Below are positions 27,569 to 36,608 of a stretch of 64,000 nucleotides of DNA, piece by piece. The stretch is from Streptomyces venezuelae ATCC 10712. GTDB lineage: Bacteria; Actinomycetota; Actinomycetes; Streptomycetales; Streptomycetaceae. The notes below the pieces were generated by a model that worked only from the letters and a program-made list of their open reading frames with translations, did not search any database and was not told where the DNA came from. The stretch is from NCBI RefSeq assembly GCF_008639165.1, contig NZ_CP029197.1, positions 1,426,001 through 1,490,000 of the forward strand, given 5' to 3'. The number at the start of each line of letters is the position of its first letter. The stretch's first letter is position 1. The position numbers and the translations under genes are program-made.

Positions 27569-27882
27569 CGGAGCCCGCGGACGCGCGTGATCCCGGGCTC
27601 CAGCCGGAGCGGACCCGGCTCGCCTGGCGGCGGACGACGCTGTCGTGCACGGTGGTGGCCGTGCTCGCCGTCAAGCTGGGCGTGAGCGACGAGATCACCG
27701 CCGTGGGCGTCACCGGACTCGCCCTCTCGGCCCTCGTGTGGATCGGGTTCCTGGCCGTCGCCCACCGCCGGATCCGGTCCCTGAGCCCGGCCAGGCCACA
27801 GCCCCTCTCCCACCGGGGCGCGCTGCTCGCCGCCTGCTGCACGATCGCGCTGGCCGTCTTCGGCGCGGCGATGATCTGGTGA
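27565..27882 (+). CDS. DUF202 membrane protein (second copy)
   Basis: A 105-residue protein with a shortened DUF202 motif, L-Q-P-E-R-T-R-L-A-W-R-R-T-T-L, then three hydrophobic helices. It is coupled to the preceding YidH-like gene through GTGA. YidG/YidH pairs are common, and their function is unknown. Confidence 0.8.
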   Translation: MTEPADARDPGLQPERTRLAWRRTTLSCTVVAVLAVKLGVSDEITAVGVTGLALSALVWIGFLAVAHRRIRSLSPARPQPLSHRGALLAACCTIALAVFGAAMIW

Positions 27883-27933
27883 ACCCGAGGGGCCGGGAGG
27901 CCCGGTGAGCCGCCTCCGGGGGGGGCGCGTACG

Positions 27934-28863
27934 TCAGGGGACGGTGACGACGACCTTGCCGTTCAGGCCGCCCGCGGCGTTCGCCCGCTGCGCGTCCGCG
28001 GCCTGCTCCAGCGGGAACGCCCTGGCCACCCGTACGCCGACGACGCCCTCGTCGACCAGGTCCGCGAGGGCCGCCAGGTCCGCGGCGTCGGGCCGCACCC
28101 AGAAGTAGCGGCCGCCGAGGGCGAGCACCTCGCCGTCGGCGATCGAGGCGAGCCGGCCGCCGGGGGCGAGCAGCCCGGCGGAGATCCGCAGGAAGGGCCC
28201 TCCGATGGTGTCGAGGACGGCGTCCACGCCCTGCGGGGCGAGTGCCCGGACCTGGTCGGCGAAGGTCGCCTCGTCGTAGCGGACCGGTTCGGCGCCGAGC
28301 TCGGCGACCCGTTCGAGTCCGGCGTCGCGCGCCGCGCCGATGACCCGGCAGCCGAGGTGCCGGGCGATCTGGACGCCCATGGAGCCGACCCCGCCGGCCG
28401 CCGCGTGCACGAGGACGGTGTCGCCCGGTCCGACCGCGAGGGGGCGGTGGAGCGCCTGGTAGGCGGTGAGGCCCACCAGCGGCAGCGCGGCGGCCTCCTC
28501 GAAGCCGACGGTGCGGGGCTTGCGGGCGAGGGTGCGGACCGGGGCGGCGACGTACTCTGCGAAGGTGCCCCGGGAGAGGAAGTCCTCGCGGACGTAGCCC
28601 ATGACCTCGTCGCCCTCGGCGAACTCGGTGACGGAGACGCCGGGCCTGACGACGACCCCGGAGACGTCCCAGCCGGGGACGACCGGGAACACCGCGTCCA
28701 TCATCCCGTCGAGGTACCCGGCCTGGCATTTCCAGTCGACCGGGTTGACCGAGGCCGCCCGCACCTTGACCAGGACCGCGTCGGGCCCGATCTTTGGGTC
28801 GGGCCGCTCGCCGTACTCCAGGACCTCGGGGCCGCCGTACCGGCTGTAGCTGATCGCCTTCAT
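27934..28863 (-). CDS. NADP-dependent quinone oxidoreductase-type MDR protein
   Basis: A 309-residue medium-chain reductase of the zinc-free quinone-oxidoreductase branch. It has K-A-I-S-Y-S-R-Y-G-G-P-E-V-L near the start, S-V-N-P-V-D-W-K and the cofactor loop A-A-A-G-G-V-G-S. It lacks the zinc-ligand Cys cluster. It probably reduces quinones or enones with NADPH. The ATG at 28863 is divergent from an MBL-fold gene 88 bp away, suggesting a shared regulatory region. Confidence 0.85.
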   Translation of the reverse strand: MKAISYSRYGGPEVLEYGERPDPKIGPDAVLVKVRAASVNPVDWKCQAGYLDGMMDAVFPVVPGWDVSGVVVRPGVSVTEFAEGDEVMGYVREDFLSRGTFAEYVAAPVRTLARKPRTVGFEEAAALPLVGLTAYQALHRPLAVGPGDTVLVHAAAGGVGSMGVQIARHLGCRVIGAARDAGLERVAELGAEPVRYDEATFADQVRALAPQGVDAVLDTIGGPFLRISAGLLAPGGRLASIADGEVLALGGRYFWVRPDAADLAALADLVDEGVVGVRVARAFPLEQAADAQRANAAGGLNGKVVVTVP

Positions 28864-28951
28864 GACCCCGACCCTCGGTGCAACCGTGCCGGCCCGCAAG
28901 CCGGGGAGACTCTCCCCTGTCCGATCGGGCTCTCAACCAGGGGGAATCCCT

Positions 28952-29872
28952 TTGTCCGTCACCGATCTCCAGGCCCCTTACGTCGTCCCGCTCGCGCCGG
29001 ACGTGCACGCCTTCGTCCAGCCCGACGGCGGCTGGTGCCTCAACAACGCCGGGTTCCTCGGCGACGCGCGGGAGTCGCTGCTGGTCGACACCGCGGCGAC
29101 CGAGCGCCGGGCCCGGCTGCTGCGGGAGGCGGTCCTCGGGCAGGGGCTGCCGCTGCCGGGGACGATCGTCTCCACCCACCACCACGGCGACCACACGTAC
29201 GGCAACGGGGTGTTCCTGCCGGAGGCGCGGATCGTGGGGCACGAGAACTGCCGGAGCGAGCAGCTCGCGGCGGGGCACCAGCTCCATCTGCTGTGGCCGC
29301 GGACCGACTTCGGGACGGTCGACATCCAGCCGCCGACCGTCACGTACCGCGAACGGCTGACCCTGTACGTCGGGGAGTTGGAGGTACGGGTCATCCACCC
29401 GGGTCCGGCGCACACGACGGGCGACTCGATCGTGCACGTCCCCGAGCGGGGGGTGGTGTTCACCGGCGACCTGGTGTTCCACGGCGGGACGCCGTTCCTG
29501 CCGATGGGTTCGCTCGCCGGGTCCCTGCGTGCGCTCGCCCTGCTGCGCTCCCTCGACGCGCCGACGGTCGTGCCGGGCCACGGGCGGGTGACCGACCCTT
29601 CCGCGTACGACGCGACGGAGCGGTACCTGCTGTGGGTGCGGGAGCTGGCGGCGGAGGGGTACGCGCGGGGGGCGACGCCGCTGGAGACGGCGTCGCGGGC
29701 GGAGCTCGGCGAGTTCGCGGCGTGGCGGGAGAGCGAGCGGCTGGTGGCGAATCTGCACCGGGCGTACGCGGAGCTGGACGGGCTTCCGGAGGGCTCGGCG
29801 CTGGACCCGGTGGCGGTCTTCGGCGACATGGCGGTGATGAACGGGGGCGAGCCGGTGGCCTGCCACGCGTAG
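28952..29872 (+). CDS. MBL-fold metallo-hydrolase
   Basis: A 306-residue metallo-beta-lactamase-fold protein. The metal motif is T-H-H-H-G-D-H-T-Y-G-N, followed by H-P-G-P-A-H-T, F-T-G-D-L-V-F-H and V-P-G-H-G. The C-terminal 80 residues are an extra helical region. A TTG start at 28952 is chosen because AGGGGG lies 7 nt upstream; upstream codons have no ribosome site. The substrate is unknown. It is divergent from the quinone oxidoreductase. Confidence 0.8.
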   Translation: MSVTDLQAPYVVPLAPDVHAFVQPDGGWCLNNAGFLGDARESLLVDTAATERRARLLREAVLGQGLPLPGTIVSTHHHGDHTYGNGVFLPEARIVGHENCRSEQLAAGHQLHLLWPRTDFGTVDIQPPTVTYRERLTLYVGELEVRVIHPGPAHTTGDSIVHVPERGVVFTGDLVFHGGTPFLPMGSLAGSLRALALLRSLDAPTVVPGHGRVTDPSAYDATERYLLWVRELAAEGYARGATPLETASRAELGEFAAWRESERLVANLHRAYAELDGLPEGSALDPVAVFGDMAVMNGGEPVACHA

Positions 29873-29874
29873 CC

Positions 29875-31155
29875 CTACCAGCTGCTCGGTTTCCAGTCCG
29901 GGGCCGCTCCGCGCATGGCCGCCGTGTCGTCGCGGTCGTGGTGGGTGCCGTCGTCGGACAGCCAGCGGTGGTGGAGCGCCGCGAGCGCGTCCCGGTCGAG
30001 GTCGACGCCGAGGCCGGGCGCGTCGGAGACGGCGAGGCGGCCCGCGCGGAAGACGGGCCGGGTGGTGATCACGTCCTCGGTCTGCCAGGGGTAGTGGGTG
30101 TCACAGGCGTGGTGGAGGCCGGGCAGCGTGGCCGCGACCTGGGTCATCGCGGCGAGGCTGATGCCGAGATGGGTGTTGGAGTGCATGGAGAGCCCGACGC
30201 CGTAGGTCCGGCAGAGCGCGGCGAGTTCGCGGGTGCGTCCGAGGCCGCCCCAGTAGTGGTGGTCGCAGAGGACGATCCGTACCGCCTCCTTCGCGAAGGC
30301 CTCCGGGACCTCCTCGAAGGTGGTCACGCACATGTTGGTGGCGAGCGGCACGTCGGTGCGGGCGGCGATCTCGGCCATCGCGTCCGTGCCGCTCGCCGGG
30401 TCCTCCAGGTACTCCAGGACGTCCCCGAGTTCCCGCGCGACGGCGAGCGACGTCTCCACGGACCAGGCGCCGTTGGGGTCGAGGCGGAGGGGGCGGCCGG
30501 GGAACGCCTCGGCGAGCGCGCGGATCGCGGCGATCTCCCGCTCGGGTTCGAACACCCCGCCCTTGAGCTTGAACGAGCGGAAGCCGTGGAGGCGGTCGAA
30601 GCGGCGGGCCTGGGCGACGATCCCGGCGGGGTCGAGGGCCGCGCCCCAGTCGTCGACGGGGCCGCCGGCGGGATGGGTGGCCCAGCGGTGGAAGAGGTAG
30701 GCGCTGTACTCGACGGAGTCGCGGACCTTGCCGCCGAGCAGGGCGTGGACGGGCAGGCCGAGGGTCCTGCCGAGTGCGTCGAGGCAGGCGGTCTCGAAGG
30801 CGGAGACGACGGAGAGGCGGAGCTTGTCGGCGGTACGGACGCCGCGCAGGCCGCCGGCGTCGACGGCCGGGTCGACATCCGCCTGGTGCGGATCCACCGA
30901 TTCCGAAAGCGCGAAGAGAGCGTTCACATCCGTGATCGAGCGGCCGGGAAGCACCTCGGCCAGCCGGCCGGCGATGTCCAGGTACACGGTGTCGCCGTAC
31001 GTCTCCCCGAGGCCACTCACCCCTCCCCGGGTGACCACTTCGACCACCAGGCGGGGGGTGTAGGGCTGGTGCACCCCCTGGACGTTGAGGAGGGGCGGGT
31101 CGGAGATCAGGATCGGGGTGAGCCGGACTTCGTCGACGATCAGCTTCGCATCCAT
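29875..31155 (-). CDS. Glucarate dehydratase-like enolase superfamily enzyme
   Basis: A 426-residue enolase-superfamily dehydratase. The N-terminal capping domain is followed by a barrel with K-L-K-G-G (KxK-type acid/base), metal ligands in R-L-D-P-N-G-A-W and E-D-P, and the late S-M-H-S-N-T-H-L-G-I with the catalytic His. This pattern fits D-glucarate dehydratase, which makes 5-keto-4-deoxyglucarate. Close relatives use other acid sugars. It faces the MBL gene tail to tail, with 2 bp between the stops. Confidence 0.82.
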   Translation of the reverse strand: MDAKLIVDEVRLTPILISDPPLLNVQGVHQPYTPRLVVEVVTRGGVSGLGETYGDTVYLDIAGRLAEVLPGRSITDVNALFALSESVDPHQADVDPAVDAGGLRGVRTADKLRLSVVSAFETACLDALGRTLGLPVHALLGGKVRDSVEYSAYLFHRWATHPAGGPVDDWGAALDPAGIVAQARRFDRLHGFRSFKLKGGVFEPEREIAAIRALAEAFPGRPLRLDPNGAWSVETSLAVARELGDVLEYLEDPASGTDAMAEIAARTDVPLATNMCVTTFEEVPEAFAKEAVRIVLCDHHYWGGLGRTRELAALCRTYGVGLSMHSNTHLGISLAAMTQVAATLPGLHHACDTHYPWQTEDVITTRPVFRAGRLAVSDAPGLGVDLDRDALAALHHRWLSDDGTHHDRDDTAAMRGAAPDWKPSSW

Positions 31156-31228
31156 ATGTGAACCCTATTCAGGGATGCGATCGGTGACCAGAGCCAGGGG
31201 GCCGGTTTCCCGACACCCCCCTGGACGA

Positions 31229-31246
31229 CATACCGACTGGTCGGTC
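31229..31246. promoter_or_regulatory. TetR-type operator upstream of the phosphotransferase/acyl-CoA dehydrogenase operon
   Basis: CATACCGACTGGTCGGTC contains a perfect palindrome ACCGAC-TG-GTCGGT, about 40 bp before the ATG at 31284. An 18-bp near-copy (16 of 18 bases) lies at 35133-35150 in front of the SDR gene. Both promoters flank the TetR gene at 33559-34152, the likely binder. Confidence 0.7.
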
Positions 31247-31283
31247 ATCATGAACGCCGACCGAAGCCGATCCGGAGGTACGT

Positions 31284-32306
31284 ATGAGTTCCGCCCCGCC
31301 GCCAGGCCTCGACCCCGAGCAGCTGCGCCGCTTCCTCGACCGCGAGCGCCCCGGCCTGGTGTCCGGCCCCCTCGAAGCCCGGCTGATCGAAGGCGGCCGG
31401 TCGAACCTGACCTACGTGGTGACCGACGGCGCCGCCCGCTGGGTCGTCCGCCGGCCGCCGCTCGGCCACGTCCTCGCCACCGCGCACGACATGCGCCGCG
31501 AGCACCGCGTCATCAGCGCGCTGCACGACACGGCCGTACCCGTGCCGCGGACGCTGCTGCTCTGCGAGGACGACTCCGTGCTCGGGGCGCCCTTCTACGT
31601 CATGGATTTCGTCGAGGGGACGCCGTACCGCACGGCCGCCGAACTCGCCCCGCTCGGCGCCGAGCGCACCCGCGCCGCCGTCCTCGGCCTCGTCGACACC
31701 CTCGTCGACCTGCACGCCGTGGACCCGGAGGCCGTCGGGCTCGGCGACTTCGGGCGCCCCGACGGCTTCCTCGACCGGCAGCTGCGGCGCTGGGGCAAGC
31801 AGCTCGACGCCTCGCGCGGCCGCGAACTCGCCGGGATCGACGAGCTGCACGCCGCCCTCGGCCGCGCGCTCCCCGGCTCGCCCGCGCCCACCGTGATCCA
31901 CGGCGACTACCGGCTCGACAACGTCCTCATCGACGACACCGACCGCATCCGCGCCGTCCTCGACTGGGAGATGTCCACGCTCGGCGACCCGCTCACCGAC
32001 CTCGGTCTGCTCGTCATGTACAGCACCCCGCTCGACCTGCCCGACTCCCCCATCTCCACCACCGCCACGGCGCCCGGGCACCCGACCGCCGCCGAACTCG
32101 TCGAGCGCTACGCCGCCCGCTCGGGCCGCGACACCTCGGCGCTCCCCTGGTACACCGCCTTCGCCTGGTTCAAGCTCGCCGTGATCCTGGAGGGCATCCA
32201 CTACCGCTGGACCCTCGGCCAGACCGTGGGCGCGGGCTTCGACCGCATCGGCGAACTCGTCCCCGTCTTCATCGAGCACGGCCTGACCACCCTTCAGGAA
32301 GGCTGA
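31284..32306 (+). CDS. APH-family phosphotransferase (ACAD10/FadE36-like)
   Basis: A 340-residue protein kinase-like/aminoglycoside-phosphotransferase fold. It has L-I-E-G-G-R-S-N-L-T-Y in the N-lobe, the catalytic V-I-H-G-D-Y-R-L-D-N and the metal site V-L-D-W-E-M-S-T-L-G-D-P. Such proteins next to acyl-CoA dehydrogenases correspond to the kinase half of ACAD10/11. That half phosphorylates 4-hydroxyacyl-CoAs so the partner dehydrogenase can handle them. A 6-bp gap to the acyl-CoA dehydrogenase gene supports that coupling. An antibiotic resistance role is unlikely in this context. Confidence 0.82.
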   Translation: MSSAPPPGLDPEQLRRFLDRERPGLVSGPLEARLIEGGRSNLTYVVTDGAARWVVRRPPLGHVLATAHDMRREHRVISALHDTAVPVPRTLLLCEDDSVLGAPFYVMDFVEGTPYRTAAELAPLGAERTRAAVLGLVDTLVDLHAVDPEAVGLGDFGRPDGFLDRQLRRWGKQLDASRGRELAGIDELHAALGRALPGSPAPTVIHGDYRLDNVLIDDTDRIRAVLDWEMSTLGDPLTDLGLLVMYSTPLDLPDSPISTTATAPGHPTAAELVERYAARSGRDTSALPWYTAFAWFKLAVILEGIHYRWTLGQTVGAGFDRIGELVPVFIEHGLTTLQEG

Positions 32307-32312
32307 ACCACC

Positions 32313-33527
32313 ATGGACTTCGCCTACGACGCGCGCACCGAGGAACTCCGCGAGAAGCTCCTCGCCTTCATGGACGCGCACGTGTACCCCGCCGAGACCG
32401 TCGCCGAGGAACAGCGCACCCGGCTCGCCTCCCCGTGGGACACCCCGCCGGTCGTCGAGGAACTGAAGGCCGAGGCCAAGCGGCAGGGCCTGTGGAACCT
32501 CTTCCTGCCGGACGCGGAGTACGGTGCCGGCCTGACGAACCTCCAGTACGCGCCGCTCGCCGAGATCACCGGCCGCAGCCCCCACCTCGCGCCGACCGCC
32601 CTCAACTGCGCCGCCCCGGACACCGGGAACATGGAGCTGCTCGCCCAGTTCGGCGACGAGGCGCAGAAGAAGCAGTGGCTCGAGCCGCTCCTCGCGGGCG
32701 AGATCCGCTCGGCGTTCGCGATGACCGAGCCGGAGGTCGCCTCCTCCGACGCCACGAACATCGAGACCCGGATCCGTCGGGACGGCGACAGCTACGTCGT
32801 CGACGGCCGCAAGTGGTACATCTCCGGGGCGATGAACCCCGACTGCACGATCTTCATCGTCATGGGCAAGACCGATCCGGACGGCGCGGACCCCCGCCGC
32901 CAGCAGTCGATGATCCTGGTGCCGCGCGACACCCCCGGCGTCGAGGTGCGCCGGGCGATGCGGGTCTACGGGTACGAGGACCACTACCACGGCGGCCACG
33001 CCGAGGTGGTCTTCGACGGCGTCCGGGTCCCCGCCTCGCACCTCATCGGCGAGGAGGGCGGCGGCTTCGCCATCGCGCAGGCCCGGCTCGGCCCCGGCCG
33101 CATCCACCACTGCATGCGGCTGATCGGCATGGCCGAGCGGGCGGTCGAGCTGATGTGCCGGCGCGCGGTCACCCGTACCGCCTTCGGCAAGACGCTGGCC
33201 CAGCAGGGCGTCGTACAGAACTGGATCGCGGACGCCCGGGTGACGATCGAGCAGCTGCGGCTCCTCGTGCTGAAGACCGCCTGGCTCATGGACACCGTGG
33301 GCAACCGGGGCGCGCACACCGAGATCCAGGCCATCAAGATCGCCACCCCGCGCGCGGTGGTCGACATCATCGACAAGGCCGTGCAGGCGCACGGAGCGGG
33401 CGGTGTCTCGCAGGACTTCCCGCTCGCCGAACTGTGGGCGGCGGCGCGGACCCTGAAGCTCGCCGACGGCCCGGACGAGGTGCACCAGCGGTCGCTCGCG
33501 CGGCGGGAGCTGAAGAAGTACCTGTAG
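32313..33527 (+). CDS. Acyl-CoA dehydrogenase (partner of APH kinase)
   Basis: A 404-residue acyl-CoA dehydrogenase. It has A-M-T-E-P-E-V-A-S-S-D-A-T-N for FAD and substrate contacts, W-Y-I-S-G-A, and the C-terminal helical domain with Q-A-H-G-A-G-G-V-S-Q-D. It fits the ACAD10/11 group (N-terminal D-F-A-Y-D-A-R-T-E-E-L). It uses FAD to desaturate or eliminate from acyl-CoA thioesters in fatty acid breakdown. It lies in one operon with the kinase-like gene, under a palindromic TetR operator. Confidence 0.87.
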   Translation: MDFAYDARTEELREKLLAFMDAHVYPAETVAEEQRTRLASPWDTPPVVEELKAEAKRQGLWNLFLPDAEYGAGLTNLQYAPLAEITGRSPHLAPTALNCAAPDTGNMELLAQFGDEAQKKQWLEPLLAGEIRSAFAMTEPEVASSDATNIETRIRRDGDSYVVDGRKWYISGAMNPDCTIFIVMGKTDPDGADPRRQQSMILVPRDTPGVEVRRAMRVYGYEDHYHGGHAEVVFDGVRVPASHLIGEEGGGFAIAQARLGPGRIHHCMRLIGMAERAVELMCRRAVTRTAFGKTLAQQGVVQNWIADARVTIEQLRLLVLKTAWLMDTVGNRGAHTEIQAIKIATPRAVVDIIDKAVQAHGAGGVSQDFPLAELWAAARTLKLADGPDEVHQRSLARRELKKYL

Positions 33528-33537
33528 GAGCGGGGCG

Positions 33538-33558
33538 GCCCCGGCGGAGGGCCGGGGC
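33538..33558. terminator. Hairpin between acyl-CoA dehydrogenase and convergent TetR gene
   Basis: GCCCCGGC (33538-33545) and GCCGGGGC (33551-33558) form an 8-bp GC stem with a 5-nt loop exactly between the convergent stops. It is a probable bidirectional terminator. Confidence 0.6.
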
Positions 33559-34152
33559 TCAGGGGCGGAGCGCTCGGAGCAGGAGGTCGGCGAGGTGGCC
33601 GGCGACCTGCTCCGGGGTGAGCGGCCCGTCCGGGCGGTACCACGTGGAGAGGTGGTGCACCGACCCGAAGTGGTAGTCCACGACCAGGTCGGCGGGGGTC
33701 GCCGTGGAGAAGACCCCGGACCGCTGGCCCTCCTCGATCAGGGCCCGGAAGCGCTCGTGGTAGTGCCGCCGCTCGGAGCGGACCTGCTTGTTCTTCTCCG
33801 GGCTGAGGTGGTGCATCGAGCGGAAGAAGATGGCGGCGTCGTCGAGGTTCTCGATGGTGGTGACGACGACGTCGGCTGCGGCGGCCCGCAGCCGCTCCTC
33901 GATGGGCGCGCCGGAGTCCGCGTACGCGTCGAGGCGCTCCTGCTGGAGGCGCAGCACCCGGGAGTAGACCTCCTGGAGGAGGTCCTCCTTGGAGCCGAAG
34001 TAGTGGTAGAGCGCGCCCTTGGTGACCCCGGCGGCCTCGACGATCTCCTGGACGGAGGTGCGGTCGTAGCCCTGCTCGGCGAAGAGCCGGGTGGCGGCGG
34101 CGAGGAGCCTCTGGGGGACGGGTGTGCCGTCCCCGTCCGTCGTCCTGGCCAT
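33559..34152 (-). CDS. TetR family regulator of acyl-CoA/SDR regulon
   Basis: A 197-residue regulator. The DNA-binding domain is textbook: L-L-A-A-A-T-R-L-F-A-E-Q-G-Y-D-R-T-S-V-Q-E-I, then K-G-A-L-Y-H-Y-F-G-S-K-E-D-L-L. The C-terminal domain resembles regulators of fatty-acid degradation (KstR/FadR-like TetRs). Two near-identical palindromic sites at 31229-31246 and 35133-35150 sit before the two transcription units that flank it. It probably represses both and responds to an acyl-CoA. Confidence 0.85.
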   Translation of the reverse strand: MARTTDGDGTPVPQRLLAAATRLFAEQGYDRTSVQEIVEAAGVTKGALYHYFGSKEDLLQEVYSRVLRLQQERLDAYADSGAPIEERLRAAAADVVVTTIENLDDAAIFFRSMHHLSPEKNKQVRSERRHYHERFRALIEEGQRSGVFSTATPADLVVDYHFGSVHHLSTWYRPDGPLTPEQVAGHLADLLLRALRP

Positions 34153-34282
34153 GCTCCGCCGCCTTCCTTGGTGATCGTTCCGTGGGGTGGTGCCGTGGTG
34201 CCCGGGGGATCGTTCCGGTGACCTTTTTCGGTCAGGGGAACGCCTTCCCGCCGGTAGATCTTCGCATCCGATCGGGCCCCGG

Positions 34283-35059
34283 TTAACGACCGCCCGTCTC
34301 CCAGGCCCGCTGGACGTGGTTCATGGTGCCGAGCCAGCGCTCGGGGTCGGTGGCGCGGTTGCGGTAGTAACCGGCCACTTCGGGGTGCGGCAGGACGAGG
34401 AACCGCTCGGCGGCGATGGCGTCGAGGAGGGCGTCGGCGACGTCCTCGGGCTCGATGGCGGTGGGGGCGAGGACGAGCTCCCCGGCCGTTCCCGCGGCGG
34501 TCAGCATGTCCGTACGGACGCCCTGCGGGCAGATGGCGTGGACGGCGAGGCCGCGGTGCCGGTAGGTGAGGGAGAGCCATTCGGCGAAGGCGTACGCACC
34601 GTGCTTGGAGACGCTGTACGGCGCCGCGCCGATCATGGTGAGCAGTCCGGCGGCGGAGACGGTGGAGACGAACCGGCCGCTGCCGCGCTCCAGCCAGTCC
34701 GGCAGGAGGGCGCGGGCCGCGCGGACGTGGGCCATCACGTTGACGTCCCAGGCGGCGGCCCAGACGTCCTCGTCGGCGAAGGCGTCGCCCGGCGAGGAGA
34801 GTCCGGCGTTGGCGCACCAGATGTCGACGGTGCCGCCGAGGGCCTCGCGGGCCTCCTCGACGACGGCGGAGGCGTCACCGGGGACGGCGAGGGCGCCGAT
34901 CTCCTCGGCGACGGCCTTGGTGCGGACCGGGTCGAGGTCGTTGACGACGACCCGGGCGCCCTCGGCGGCGAACCGCCGGGCGAGGGCGGCGCCGATGCCG
35001 CCGCCGGCTCCCGTGACGACGACTCCGGCGCCCTGGACCTGGTTCGCGCCCTCGCTCAT
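34283..35059 (-). CDS. Short-chain dehydrogenase/reductase
   Basis: A 258-residue SDR. The cofactor loop is V-T-G-A-G-G-G-I-G, followed by C-A-N-A-G and the active site S-T-V-S-A-A with Y-S-V-S-K. It probably interconverts a hydroxy- and oxo-acyl intermediate, given the acyl-CoA dehydrogenase and TetR next door. A palindromic site matching that of the acyl-CoA dehydrogenase operon lies about 75 bp upstream. It is transcribed away from the NamZ-like gene. Confidence 0.85.
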   Translation of the reverse strand: MSEGANQVQGAGVVVTGAGGGIGAALARRFAAEGARVVVNDLDPVRTKAVAEEIGALAVPGDASAVVEEAREALGGTVDIWCANAGLSSPGDAFADEDVWAAAWDVNVMAHVRAARALLPDWLERGSGRFVSTVSAAGLLTMIGAAPYSVSKHGAYAFAEWLSLTYRHRGLAVHAICPQGVRTDMLTAAGTAGELVLAPTAIEPEDVADALLDAIAAERFLVLPHPEVAGYYRNRATDPERWLGTMNHVQRAWETGGR

Positions 35060-35132
35060 GGACCCACCTCTCCGTTGGTGACGGCCCGCGGGGGCCCGTG
35101 ACGGCCTCCGCCGACCTGTGACGACGCGAACA

Positions 35133-35150
35133 GACTAACCAGTCGGTATG
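35133..35150. promoter_or_regulatory. Second copy of the TetR operator, upstream of the SDR gene
   Basis: On the minus strand the site reads CATACCGACTGGTTAGTC, differing from the site at 31229-31246 only at two bases in the second half-site. It lies between the SDR start and the divergent NamZ-like gene. Confidence 0.65.
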
Positions 35151-35262
35151 GAAGACGGAAGGGTGTCGGCCGCACGCCTCGTTCCCGTGGGCGGTCAGGA
35201 CCGCTAGCGTGCGGGCCCATGTCACGGGCCCGCCCGGGGGCCGGCGATCGAGGAGGTTTCGC

Positions 35263-36510
35263 ATGGGTCTGTCGCGACGGAGTCTGCTGGCCGCCGGCGG
35301 CGCGCTCGGGGCGGTGGCCGCCGCCGCGCCCGCCGCCTCGGCGGACGGACGGCCGCACCACGCGCGCGTACGGACCGGTTTCGAGCGCCTCGCGGCGGAC
35401 GGGTACGCCCTCCTCGCGGGCGAGCGCGTCGGCGTCGTCACCAACCCCACCGGCATCACCCGGGACGCCGTGCACATCGTGGACGTGATGCACGCGGACG
35501 AGCGGGTGGACCTGGTCGCCGTCTTCGGCCCCGAACACGGCTTCCGGGGCACCGCGCAGGCGGGCGGCTCCGAGGGGCGGTACGACGATCCCGCGACCGG
35601 ACTGCCCGTCTACGACACCTATCTGAAGAGCGGGCAGCCGCTCGCGGACGTCTTCACCGCGTCCGGTGTGGACACGGTCGTCTTCGACATCCAGGACGTC
35701 GGCGCCCGCTTCTACACGTACATCTGGACGCTGTACGACTGCATGGTGGCCGCTGCCCTCGCCGGGAAGCGGTTCGTGGTCCTGGACCGGCCGAACCCGG
35801 TGACCGGCCGGGCGGCGCTCGGGCCCGTCCTGGACCGGGCGTTCGCCACGTTCGTCGGACGCGAACCGATCGCGCAGGCCCACGGCATGACGGTGGCCGA
35901 GCTGGCCCTGCTGTTCAACGGCGAGTTCCTGGCCTCACCGGTCGCCCTGGAGACCGTGCGGATGACGGGCTGGCGGCGGACCGACTTCTTCGACGCGAGC
36001 GGGCTGCCCTGGGTGCCGCCCAGCCCGAACATGCCGACGCCGGAGACCGCGCTCGTCTACTCCGGCACCTGCCTCTTCGAGGGGACGAACCTCTCCGAGG
36101 GCCGGGGCACCACCCGCCCCTTCGAACTCCTCGGCGCCGAGGGCGTCGACCGGCGCTGGGCGGAGGCGGCCGCCGCGCTCGGCCTGCCGGGCGTCAGGTT
36201 CCGCGAGGCGTACTTCGCGCCGACCTTCTCCAAGTTCCAGGGGAAGACCGTGGGCGGGGTGCAGCTGCACGTCCACGACCGGGAGTCCTTCGACCCGGTA
36301 CGGACCGGGATCGGGCTCCTGGTCACCGCCCGGAGCTCGTGGTCCGGCTTCGCCTGGCGCGCGGACAACTGGATCGACAAGCTGACCGGCTCGACCCGGG
36401 TGCGGACCCTGATCGACGCGGGCGCGGGCGTGGACGAGACGGTGGGGGCGTGGCAGGCGGACCTCGCGGCGTTCCGGGCGGTACGGAAGGAGTACCTGCT
36501 CTACCGCTGA
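35263..36510 (+). CDS. Secreted DUF1343 protein, exo-β-N-acetylmuramidase NamZ-like
   Basis: A 415-residue protein with a twin-arginine-like signal (L-S-R-R-S-L-L-A-A-G-G) ending near A-S-A-D-G. The mature part carries the DUF1343 core: V-G-V-V-T-N-P-T-G-I, F-G-P-E-H-G-F-R-G, D-I-Q-D-V-G-A-R-F-Y-T-Y and S-P-N-M-P-T. NamZ members remove terminal N-acetylmuramic acid from peptidoglycan fragments, so this fits wall turnover or muropeptide recycling outside the cell. AGGAGG sits 6 nt before the ATG at 35263. Confidence 0.85.
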   Translation: MGLSRRSLLAAGGALGAVAAAAPAASADGRPHHARVRTGFERLAADGYALLAGERVGVVTNPTGITRDAVHIVDVMHADERVDLVAVFGPEHGFRGTAQAGGSEGRYDDPATGLPVYDTYLKSGQPLADVFTASGVDTVVFDIQDVGARFYTYIWTLYDCMVAAALAGKRFVVLDRPNPVTGRAALGPVLDRAFATFVGREPIAQAHGMTVAELALLFNGEFLASPVALETVRMTGWRRTDFFDASGLPWVPPSPNMPTPETALVYSGTCLFEGTNLSEGRGTTRPFELLGAEGVDRRWAEAAAALGLPGVRFREAYFAPTFSKFQGKTVGGVQLHVHDRESFDPVRTGIGLLVTARSSWSGFAWRADNWIDKLTGSTRVRTLIDAGAGVDETVGAWQADLAAFRAVRKEYLLYR

Positions 36511-36608
36511 GGAGGTGCGGGGGCCCGCGGGCCGGTGGGGTTTTCCCCAAGATCGACAGGGGTGTGGGCGGGATGTCCCCGGCGGGGCGCACCGGCGACG
36601 CTGGACCC

